Source of the DNA: Bdellovibrionales bacterium
Lineage (GTDB): Bacteria > Bdellovibrionota > Bdellovibrionia > Bdellovibrionales > UBA1609
Reading direction: 5' to 3'
Assembly (NCBI GenBank): GCA_020435085.1
Contig: JAGRAB010000224.1
Coordinates: 1-5,064, forward strand
Length of the DNA: 5,064 nucleotides
In this document: piece after piece, positions 1 through 4,827 of the stretch
Numbering within the stretch: position 1 is the stretch's first letter
Layout: each line of letters begins with the position of its first letter
Translations under genes and position numbers: made by a program
The notes under the pieces: model-generated
Seen by the model: only the letters and a program-made list of their open reading frames with translations
What the model was told of the DNA's origin: nothing
Databases searched by the model: none

Positions 1-22
1 ATCGTCTGAAAGATTTAAAAAA

Positions 23-976
23 ATGCGAAAATCTTTAGAAAAAGTCTTTTTGCTACTTTTTAGTTTTCTTTTCCTTGAATTAAGTGTGCGTATAATAACA
101 TCATATATTCCGATCTTTGATATTGAAATGTTAAAGTATTCTCAGAATTTAAAAAAATACTCAAAAGAAAACCCCGGGTTATTTTTTCATCAACCGAATA
201 AGAAGGTACACCTTATGGGGGTTGATGTTTCTACAAATAGCATGGGACTAAGGGGAGTAGAGGTTCGTAAAACCAAGCCAACAATGAGGGCTATTTTTTT
301 GGGAGACTCGTTAACGTTTGGTTGGGGTGTTCACCAAAATAAAATATTTTCAAGTCTTGTTGAGCAAAACTTAAAAACCAATGTAGAAGTCATTAACTTT
401 GGGCACTGCAATTATAATGCAGATCAGGAGTTTCAATTATTTGATAAAAAAGGTGATGAATTAAATCCAGATGTTGTCTATATCTTTCATTTCTTAAATG
501 ATTTAGAGCCGACAACTTGGGTTCATGGTGTTCCTCTTTGGACATATTCATATTTTGCTTCTCTTCTTGTTTCTCGTTTTCGCGGTTTTTATCAAGGGTT
601 AGACTACAAGTCATATTATCGAAAGTTTTATTTTAGCGAAGCCCCATATTGGGAGAGATTCAAAAAAAGCATACTTAAGTTTTCAGAAGAGCAAAAAAAC
701 AAAGGGCGAACCGTTAAGGTATTTATTCTTCCAGATTTTCATCAATTTAATCCCTATGAACTAAAAGAGGTTCATCAGAAAATTGTGAATGAGTTAACAG
801 CTTTAGATATTGATACTGTTGATATTTTGCCTGTTTTTAACGGCAGCAAAGAGGCTTTTAAATATTGGGTAGCAAAAGATGACCCGCACCCAAACGAGTG
901 GGCGCATAAAAAAATATCTGATTTTGTAACTCCAATATTAAGGCAGGACTATGAGCGATTTTTTAAAAAAAAATAA
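23..976 (+). CDS. Membrane-anchored SGNH/GDSL-type hydrolase (esterase or acyltransferase-like)
   Basis: The 317-residue protein has an N-terminal hydrophobic segment at about residues 7-28 after a short basic start, so it is probably anchored in the inner membrane with its domain in the periplasm. The SGNH blocks are visible: FLGDSLTFGWG with the presumed nucleophile Ser96 in GDSL (94-97), Gly127 in FGHCNYN, Asn159 in FLND, and the C-terminal DDPHPN (286-291) supplying the Asp/His pair. The segment NSMGLRG (72-78) before block I is typical of SGNH proteins from polysaccharide clusters. Family knowledge suggests removal or transfer of acyl groups on a glycan; the substrate cannot be read from the sequence. 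The ATG has only a weak GAAAG-like Shine-Dalgarno and the frame stays open to the left edge, so an earlier start is possible, but the K/R-then-hydrophobic N-terminus favours this one. The last 26 bp overlap the next small ORF. Confidence 0.88.
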   Translation: MRKSLEKVFLLLFSFLFLELSVRIITSYIPIFDIEMLKYSQNLKKYSKENPGLFFHQPNKKVHLMGVDVSTNSMGLRGVEVRKTKPTMRAIFLGDSLTFGWGVHQNKIFSSLVEQNLKTNVEVINFGHCNYNADQEFQLFDKKGDELNPDVVYIFHFLNDLEPTTWVHGVPLWTYSYFASLLVSRFRGFYQGLDYKSYYRKFYFSEAPYWERFKKSILKFSEEQKNKGRTVKVFILPDFHQFNPYELKEVHQKIVNELTALDIDTVDILPVFNGSKEAFKYWVAKDDPHPNEWAHKKISDFVTPILRQDYERFFKKK

Positions 977-1085
977 AACGAGAAAATTTATTTTATTAAT
1001 AATAGTTCTTGTGGCAATTGTTTTAGCTCTTATTGTTCTTGGGTATTACGATACAAGGGGCCCATTTCAATACAACGCCCCCTAG
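951..1085 (+). CDS. Small single-span membrane protein (44 aa), hypothetical
   Basis: This short ORF starts with ATG inside the 3' end of the SGNH hydrolase gene (26 bp overlap, different frame) and ends at TAG. The product has a basic N-terminus (KKNKTRK), one strongly hydrophobic helix at about residues 14-31 and a short polar tail ending GPFQYNAP. Its length, its basic-then-hydrophobic layout and a final PF-x-Y are reminiscent of the small DUF5989 proteins that occur beside SGNH and carbamoyltransferase genes in polysaccharide clusters. That link is from memory and unverified. The overlap suggests translational coupling with the hydrolase. It could be a chance ORF, but an in-frame transmembrane segment abutting the cluster end argues for a real gene. 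Confidence 0.55.
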   Translation: MSDFLKKNKTRKFILLIIVLVAIVLALIVLGYYDTRGPFQYNAP

Positions 1086-1089
1086 TTTT
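1057..1089 (+). terminator. Weak candidate terminator at the end of the left plus-strand genes
   Basis: A GGGGC/GCCCC stem (1057-1061 with 1077-1081) with a 15-base loop is followed by TAG and a short TTTT run. The stem lies inside the last codons of the 44-codon ORF. The long loop and short T-run make this only a possible terminator before the convergent gene. Confidence 0.25.
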
Positions 1090-1097
1090 GCGAGGAG

Positions 1098-1553
1098 CTA
1101 AAGTTGAGCGCAGGTGGCGTAGGCAACCGCTTTGGAATGCTTGCCTGTTGTAGAGAGTTTGCTAATTAAGTTTGATCCAGAAGTCATTTTTATCTGATCT
1201 TGAAGGGTGTCTTGAGAGCCGGTGAGAGAGCCATTGCTGATATGATAATTTTTAATTTTTTGAGACCCTACATTTGCGAGAGATTTATTATCCATGACAA
1301 ATTGGTAAAGTCGAACGTCCTTTAATTTTTGCATACGAGTTCGAACTCCGAAAAGCTCACAACTCCAAAGTGTTCCATCTAGTTTTTGTAAAGCGTTTGA
1401 AGAAGAAATAGGCGCGCTAATTTTAAATAACTGGTCCAGCTCTTTCACTTGGGAGTTGGAGATATGTTCGATTTGAGGTTCAGAATAGCCATTAAAAGAA
1501 AAAAGGCAGAGCCCAATAAAAATCAAAAAATAGAATTTTTTTAGACGAGTCAC
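1098..1553 (-). CDS. Small exported protein of unknown function (151 aa, GTG start)
   Basis: I do not recognise a family. From the GTG at 1553 the product begins MTRLKKF, then a hydrophobic stretch (about residues 7-20) and a plausible signal peptidase I site after GYS (residue 24), so it is probably secreted to the periplasm. It is not a lipoprotein: the residue before Cys16 is Leu. The mature part has two cysteines, Cys65 in LWSCELFG and Cys148 four residues from the end, which could form a disulfide. The frame is open up to 1742, but the extra residues look non-coding. ATG at 1565 is an alternative start, but GGAG lies six bases before the GTG, and a promoter-like element would start transcription close to 1568. 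The gene is convergent with the small membrane ORF and lies about 200 bp after the lipoprotein gene. Confidence 0.7.
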   Translation of the reverse strand: MTRLKKFYFLIFIGLCLFSFNGYSEPQIEHISNSQVKELDQLFKISAPISSSNALQKLDGTLWSCELFGVRTRMQKLKDVRLYQFVMDNKSLANVGSQKIKNYHISNGSLTGSQDTLQDQIKMTSGSNLISKLSTTGKHSKAVAYATCAQL

Positions 1554-1559
1554 AAAACG

Positions 1560-1563
1560 CTCC
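1560..1563 (-). promoter_or_regulatory. Ribosome binding site deciding the GTG start
   Basis: On the minus strand GGAG is followed by six bases (CGTTTT) and then GTG. No Shine-Dalgarno precedes the ATG at 1565, whose own second codon supplies part of this GGAG. The GTG at 1553 is therefore the better start. Confidence 0.5.
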
Positions 1564-1574
1564 ATTATGTCTAT

Positions 1575-1602
1575 GCTATATTTAGAGCAAAACATGCACC
1601 AA
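1575..1602 (-). promoter_or_regulatory. Candidate sigma-70-type promoter for the exported protein
   Basis: Minus-strand TTGGTG (1597-1602), a 16-base spacer and TATAGC (1575-1580). A start about seven bases later, near 1568, would give a very short leader containing the GGAG in front of the GTG at 1553. The hexamers match consensus only moderately. Confidence 0.4.
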
Positions 1603-1660
1603 CAAGGATTATGGGTGGAATACTCATATTTTATAAGTCTTTTTAATGTGTTAGCATGAT

Positions 1661-1687
1661 AGAAGAAAAGGCCTTGTATAAAAAGGC
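1661..1687 (-). terminator. Candidate rho-independent terminator after the four-gene operon
   Basis: Minus strand: GCCTT, a 7-base loop and AAGGC (1671-1687), followed by CTTTTCTTCT (1661-1670). The 5-bp stem and interrupted T-run are modest, but it sits about 75 bp after the lipoprotein stop and before the next promoter, where a terminator would be expected. Confidence 0.35.
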
Positions 1688-1762
1688 ATGAAGAATTTTC
1701 ATCAATGCACGTGGAAGAGCCTCGGGGAGGAGCCAATCCCATGTGTCAGGTCGATTAAAGGG

Positions 1763-2287
1763 CTAGTTCTTTACGAAACCTGGGCAAGTATTAACCCAAA
1801 CACTATTGTTACTGAAACATGTTTTGGAATTGCAAATTGAATCCAATGTTAATGATTCGTAAGAAACATCGAAATCACCAAGGCTACCAAATCGGATTGT
1901 TCTACTTTCTACTGTCGGCCCTTGAGGACTTTTTTCTAGACTTCCCCGCACGCACAAACCGACCCGTGGCCCAGATCGCAATATTTTTTCGATGGCTTTA
2001 AATTGAGCCTCACAAGTGTTTTTATCCTGGTTTGTTGACTGCATTATTTCAAAAACCTCATTTTTATCACTTAGAGTGTACATTAAGTATTGGTGCCTCC
2101 AGTTGTTTTCAGCTTCTGCATCGAAAAAGAGACATTTCTGTTGAACTCGATTGGAGTTTATAGAAATGACATGGAGATCATCAGTATCTGTATTAAACGT
2201 CTTGAGATTAAATACGGGGGCTGTCTGACATCCACAAATGAAAAAATATAGTATGATGGCTATTGAATTAATTTTTAAGAGTCGCAT
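1763..2287 (-). CDS. Cysteine-rich lipoprotein, hypothetical (possible immunity partner of the SLT protein)
   Basis: The 174-residue product begins MRLLKIN, then a hydrophobic helix ending in ICGC with the lipobox Cys at 20, so it should be lipidated and sit in the outer or inner membrane facing the periplasm. The mature chain has six further cysteines (52, 92, 112, 152, 157, 168), an even number compatible with three disulfides and export. I recognise no named family; MliC-type lysozyme-inhibitor motifs were looked for and not seen. The ATG is preceded by AGGGAGG three bases upstream, inside the end of the SLT gene, giving a 20 bp overlap and probable translational coupling. As last gene of the operon, exported while its partner is a wall-cleaving-type protein, it could protect the producer's own periplasm; this role is inferred from layout only. 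Confidence 0.8.
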   Translation of the reverse strand: MRLLKINSIAIILYFFICGCQTAPVFNLKTFNTDTDDLHVISINSNRVQQKCLFFDAEAENNWRHQYLMYTLSDKNEVFEIMQSTNQDKNTCEAQFKAIEKILRSGPRVGLCVRGSLEKSPQGPTVESRTIRFGSLGDFDVSYESLTLDSICNSKTCFSNNSVWVNTCPGFVKN

Positions 2288-2945
2288 AGGCCTCCCTATA
2301 TTTTTTAAGCCCAGCCTTTTTGTAATCAGAATTGCTTTTCAATAGACCTTTATATTCCAAAATTATTTCTTCGTGGTTTGGTGTCCTCCGAAGTTTGTTT
2401 GCAGCCGTTTCTTTCTTGCGATGTAACCACCGGATGGCCATTGGTAGAGAGATATTCGGATCCTTAAGGTCTTTCTGTAGAATTCCTTTGAAAATAAACT
2501 CTTTAGCTTCGCCCTTTGGATCTTGCAGGATTTTTAAAGTTTTCTTTGTAATTTGAGCAATGCCAAGGGCAATTTTTCGATTACCAAGTGGGTCTGGGAT
2601 AAAATCGGATTCGCTTGAGATAAGTGCCTTTACGACGTCAGGATCGAGTGGTGGCTCAGCATTGAATTTTTTGTTAAAATAACTCGTCCATACGGCGATG
2701 ACTTCATCGAAATTGTCCGCGGTTTTATATTTTTTAGTTAGTTTTCTTTTTGTTGGAAAAACAATCCCTTTGCGATCGAAGTTGTTAAAGATGGATTTAA
2801 TTTCAGTGGCATCTAGGTAAGTGCCCTTCAAACGACGTAAATGTCGATCTCTTATAGTTATGCCCGTCGGATTTTTTTCACTAACAGGAACATGCATTGG
2901 GTGTTCACGGACAGTTGTGACTTTTTTGCGTGTTTTCTTAGCCAT
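2268..2945 (-). CDS. Lytic-transglycosylase-like SLT-domain protein without signal peptide
   Basis: The 225-residue protein has a strongly basic, non-hydrophobic N-terminus (MAKKTRKKVTTVR) and a C-terminal goose-lysozyme/SLT-like domain at about 75-205. Visible motifs are ALISSESDF with the expected catalytic Glu112-Ser113, ALGIAQIT (127-133) matching the GLMQ motif of the family, NISLPMAIRWL (164-174) matching the N-x-x-x-G/A-x-x-YL region, and EYKG (197-200) where family members have AYNAG. Such enzymes cleave the MurNAc-GlcNAc bond of peptidoglycan to 1,6-anhydro ends. It has no signal peptide, no membrane span and no cysteine, so reaching the wall would need another export route or lysis. 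Its ATG overlaps the toxin stop by one base (TAATG), and its 3' end overlaps the lipoprotein gene by 20 bp. Upstream AAGGA lies 12 bases away, so translation is probably coupled to the toxin. Confidence 0.85.
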   Translation of the reverse strand: MAKKTRKKVTTVREHPMHVPVSEKNPTGITIRDRHLRRLKGTYLDATEIKSIFNNFDRKGIVFPTKRKLTKKYKTADNFDEVIAVWTSYFNKKFNAEPPLDPDVVKALISSESDFIPDPLGNRKIALGIAQITKKTLKILQDPKGEAKEFIFKGILQKDLKDPNISLPMAIRWLHRKKETAANKLRRTPNHEEIILEYKGLLKSNSDYKKAGLKKYREAYATLKN

Positions 2946-3253
2946 TATTTTTTGACATCCTTTACATTGAGTTGTCGATGACCTTCAAAAACCGTAATTA
3001 TTTCTATCGAAGTCGACTTAACCCTATAGACAAGTCGATAGTTTTCAATCAAGAGTTCCCGTAAATTGATTTGATTAAATTCTGGAACAATTCTGCCGCG
3101 CCCTGAAAGGCGCGATAAGCTTTCGCCCGCTGTATAAAGTTCAAAGACCCACTCCTCAGCTCTATCAATTGAATCTTGGGCAATATAGGCTTTAATACCC
3201 AAAAGGTCTTGAATGGCATTTTCTGTCCAAAGGACTTTGAGGTCCTTACTCAT
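2945..3253 (-). CDS. Type II toxin, RelE/ParE family
   Basis: This 102-residue basic protein has the family layout: VLWTENAIQDLLGIKAYIA (residues 7-25), matching the W-x-x-x-A-x-x-DL-x-x-I-x-x-YI pattern of the first helix; GRGRIVPE (51-58); REL (65-67); YRLVYRV (72-78); and a C-terminal FEGHRQL (89-95). Members are either ribosome-dependent mRNA interferases (RelE type) or gyrase poisons (ParE type). The sequence does not settle which, although the YR-LVYRV and GHRQ pattern is common in annotated ParE/plasmid stabilisation proteins. The start codon follows the antitoxin TAA with no gap, and the stop overlaps the SLT gene by one base. The length is normal and no key block is missing. Confidence 0.9.
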   Translation of the reverse strand: MSKDLKVLWTENAIQDLLGIKAYIAQDSIDRAEEWVFELYTAGESLSRLSGRGRIVPEFNQINLRELLIENYRLVYRVKSTSIEIITVFEGHRQLNVKDVKK

Positions 3254-3535
3254 TTACCTTTTTATTCCTAGCCGAGACTTAGCTTTAGAGGATGTTAACG
3301 TCTTACCACTATCAGCGTCCTCCAGACCCCTGCTCACAGCGGCGACAAAACGTGAGGACTCTTGCTCTTGAAGTCTATCGAACTCAGCTGGTGAAAGTAG
3401 AACCGCTGCGGGCTTACCATTTTGTGTAATAAGAAGCGGTTGGGATGAACTGCCGATTCTCTCTAACAAGGTGGGAGCCTGGCTTTTAAATTCTGCCAAG
3501 GTAACAACATCTTTAGATATTTTTAAGGTCTTCAT
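3254..3535 (-). CDS. Type II antitoxin, Phd/YefM family
   Basis: The 93-residue protein shows the Phd/YefM fold signature: an N-terminal segment VVTLAEFKSQAPTLLERI (10-27) and LLITQNGKPAAVLLSPAEF (34-52), which form the dimeric DNA-binding part. A charged C-terminal tail (60-93, with SRGLEDADSGK) should wrap around and neutralise the toxin. It is expected to repress its own promoter, more strongly when bound to toxin. The ATG at 3535 has a strong GGAGG five bases upstream, and TATAAT lies close before that. Antitoxin-first order with the toxin start directly abutting the TAA is the standard arrangement. Confidence 0.92.
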   Translation of the reverse strand: MKTLKISKDVVTLAEFKSQAPTLLERIGSSSQPLLITQNGKPAAVLLSPAEFDRLQEQESSRFVAAVSRGLEDADSGKTLTSSKAKSRLGIKR

Positions 3536-3540
3536 ATGGA

Positions 3541-3583
3541 CCTCCTATAGACTTATTATAGTCCGACCTAAGGTGTTCGACCA
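3541..3583 (-). promoter_or_regulatory. Toxin-antitoxin promoter with operator-like repeats
   Basis: Minus strand: consensus TATAAT (3555-3560), a 17-base spacer and a poor -35 TGGTCG (3578-3583), with the GGAGG ribosome site at 3541-3545. Two near-identical 8-mers, GTCCGACC (3561-3568) and GTTCGACC (3575-3582, plus-strand reading), start 14 bases apart. They flank the near-palindrome ACCTAAGGT (3566-3574), and GACT/AGTC inverted arms bracket the -10 box. These are plausible sites for autorepression by the Phd/YefM antitoxin; actual binding is inferred. Confidence 0.6.
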
Positions 3584-3634
3584 GGATAATTATTGATTTT
3601 TATAAACAGATGTTTTCATTGAATTTTTTAAAAT

Positions 3635-3727
3635 TGGCGGAGAGAGAGGGATTCGAACCCTCGGTACAGGTTTACCCTGTACGGTTGTTTAGCAAACAAC
3701 TGGTTTCAGCCACTCACCCATCTCTCC
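3635..3727 (-). tRNA. tRNA-Ser(GCU)
   Basis: Minus strand from 3727: acceptor GGAGAGA pairs fully with TCTCTCC, discriminator G, and CCA is encoded at the end (3635-3637). The anticodon arm is GTTGT/ACAAC around loop TTGCTAA, giving anticodon GCU (codons AGC/AGU). A long variable arm (GTACAGG/CCTGTAC) and the T arm GAGGG-TTCGAAT-CCCTC confirm a serine tRNA. It lies on the same strand as gmhA (103 bp upstream) and the toxin-antitoxin operon (100 bp downstream). No clear promoter of its own was found, so co-transcription with gmhA is possible. Confidence 0.96.
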
Positions 3728-3830
3728 GCGAAAGACAATAAGTCAGTTTATTTTGGCTGAAGAGAGAATCTGCCATACGATAACTCTGGAATCAAGCCAG
3801 TTAAGCCCTTGGTTAAAATCCGTAAAAAGA

Positions 3831-4421
3831 TTAATAGTTTTCAGGAAACAGCATTCGCTCAGTGGCTTCGATGACAGTATGAATGACTTTAATATGAACT
3901 TCTTGAATACGATCTGAGGTCGTGGCCTGCGGTACCACAATGGCCACATCGGCTAGTTCTTTGAGTTTTCCACCGCCTTTTCCAAGGAGTGCTACAGTTT
4001 TGATTTTTTTACTCTTGGCGGTTTGAAATGCATCGATGACGTTGGAAGAGTTCCCACTTGTAGAAAGGCCAATAAGAAGATCGCCCTCTCGGCCAAGTCC
4101 CTGAAGTTGTCGGCTAAAAATATGCTCAAACCCAAAGTCGTTACTGACACATGTGACGTGGCTGGCATCTCCTAAAGCAAGGGCTCCTAAGGGTTGGCGA
4201 TCTCCTCGAAAGCGGCCTGTAAACTCTTCGGCGAAATGCATCGCATCACAGTGGGAGCCGCCATTGCCACACGAAAAAACATTACCATTATTTTTAAACG
4301 TTTCCACAAGAAGTTCTGTGAACTTTTCACACTGCTCAATGGTGTGTGAGTCGCTTGTAAATGCATTGAGGACTGATGAGGCCTCATTGAGAGAGTTTTT
4401 CCAAATTGATGATAATTGCAT
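3831..4421 (-). CDS. gmhA: Phosphoheptose isomerase (sedoheptulose 7-phosphate isomerase)
   Basis: GmhA converts sedoheptulose 7-phosphate to D-glycero-D-manno-heptose 7-phosphate, the first step of ADP-heptose synthesis for the LPS inner core, in the cytoplasm. The 196-residue SIS-domain protein matches the E. coli enzyme (192 aa) almost end to end. The sugar-phosphate loop SCGNGGSHCDAMHFAEE is at 50-66, the second SIS motif GLSTSGNSSNVI at 118-129, and RIQEVHIKVIH at 171-181. The residues equivalent to the E. coli metal and active-site set are present: His62, Glu66, Gln173 and His181. The start has GGAGG five bases upstream. It is transcribed divergently from tRNA-Arg; only weak promoter-like hexamers lie in between. 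A monocistronic gene, or one co-transcribed with tRNA-Ser downstream, would both fit. Confidence 0.97.
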   Translation of the reverse strand: MQLSSIWKNSLNEASSVLNAFTSDSHTIEQCEKFTELLVETFKNNGNVFSCGNGGSHCDAMHFAEEFTGRFRGDRQPLGALALGDASHVTCVSNDFGFEHIFSRQLQGLGREGDLLIGLSTSGNSSNVIDAFQTAKSKKIKTVALLGKGGGKLKELADVAIVVPQATTSDRIQEVHIKVIHTVIEATERMLFPENY

Positions 4422-4507
4422 GGTTGCCTCCAGAGAGACTTTACTTTTACTTCAACTCAAGAAATGGCGCAATCGTTGAACAATCTCGCGGAGAGAGCTC
4501 GTATCCC

Positions 4508-4536
4508 TTGATTTTTTAGCACATCGGGTCTAAAAC
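4508..4536 (+). promoter_or_regulatory. Candidate promoter for tRNA-Arg
   Basis: TTGATT (4508-4513), a 17-base spacer and TAAAAC (4531-4536), each 4/6 to the sigma-70 consensus, end 19 bases before the mature tRNA-Arg. The optimal spacing and position make this the likely start of the tRNA-Arg transcript. Confidence 0.5.
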
Positions 4537-4555
4537 GACCTTCAATTTTTGTCGC

Positions 4556-4632
4556 GCGCCCGTAGCTCAGCTGGATAGAGTACTTGACTACGAATCAAGT
4601 GGTCGGAGGTTCGACTCCTTCCGGGCGCGCCA
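4556..4632 (+). tRNA. tRNA-Arg(ACG)
   Basis: Acceptor GCGCCCG (4556-4562) pairs with CGGGCGC (4622-4628), discriminator G, and CCA is encoded (4630-4632). The anticodon arm is CTTGA/TCAAG around loop CTACGAA, giving anticodon ACG, which is normally deaminated to ICG to read CGU/CGC/CGA. The T arm contains GGTTCGACTCC. Length is 77 bases. Confidence 0.97.
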
Positions 4633-4657
4633 TTTTTAAGGGAGTTCAATCATTTAT

Positions 4658-4665
4658 AGGAGAGG
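4658..4665 (+). promoter_or_regulatory. Ribosome binding site for the TTG-started small ORF
   Basis: AGGAGAGG lies six bases before TTG at 4672. An in-frame TAG at 4657-4659 forces the start to lie after it, and the TTG is the only suitable codon ahead of the hydrophobic segment. Confidence 0.5.
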
Positions 4666-4671
4666 GCTCGG

Positions 4672-4827
4672 TTGAATCCATACACACTTGTAAAAATCAA
4701 TTTTTTGATACTGGCTTTACTTTTTGTCGTATTTTTGATGTTTCAAATCCGAAGTGGTTCTCTTGAAAGTGGATTAAAATCTCTTTTTGGTGCTCCTCAA
4801 ACAACTTCATCACCAGCCTCTCGGTAA
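4672..4827 (+). CDS. Small membrane protein (51 aa, TTG start), hypothetical
   Basis: The ORF begins with TTG after a good Shine-Dalgarno and ends at TAA 4825-4827. The product starts MNPYTLVKIN, has one strongly hydrophobic helix at about residues 9-26 (leucine, valine and phenylalanine rich), then a polar tail with a serine/threonine-rich end (QTTSSPASR). It is probably a single-span inner-membrane protein. I recognise no family. It sits alone between tRNA-Arg (39 bp upstream) and tRNA-Asn, and could be transcribed by read-through from the tRNA-Arg promoter. The only ATG in frame (residue 23) falls inside the helix and would destroy it. The signal-plus-helix composition is unlikely but not impossible by chance. 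Confidence 0.5.
   Translation: MNPYTLVKINFLILALLFVVFLMFQIRSGSLESGLKSLFGAPQTTSSPASR

Noticed and set aside
1..38. End of an upstream gene in a second plus-strand frame (stop TAG at 36-38) overlapping the hydrolase start
   Set aside because: Only about a dozen codons are inside the window and another frame also ends at 7-9, so which one, if either, is a real gene end cannot be judged.
1554..1742. Extension of the secreted protein to an ATG at 1742
   Set aside because: The added residues have no export-signal logic, bury the signal peptide internally and cover a terminator-like hairpin, the GC-richer block and the promoter candidate.
3784..3804. CTGG/CCAG hairpin between gmhA and tRNA-Ser as a terminator
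   Set aside because: The stem is 4 bp and no T-run follows on the minus strand.
3743..3949. Minus-strand ORF overlapping tRNA-gmhA region
   Set aside because: It lies largely out of frame within gmhA and its product has no coherent features.
4153..4479. Plus-strand 108-codon ORF antisense to gmhA
   Set aside because: It is a shadow of the strongly conserved gmhA frame, with no ribosome site or recognisable domain.
4432..4490. gmhA promoter TTGCGC-17-TAAAAG on the minus strand
   Set aside because: Both hexamers are weak, and the putative start would lie almost on top of the ribosome site; not strong enough to annotate.
4488..4497. GCGGAGAGAG matching the tRNA-Ser 3' end region, as a possible attachment-site repeat around gmhA
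   Set aside because: Only ten low-complexity bases are shared, the match does not extend into the T arm, and gmhA is a core gene not expected inside an integrated element.
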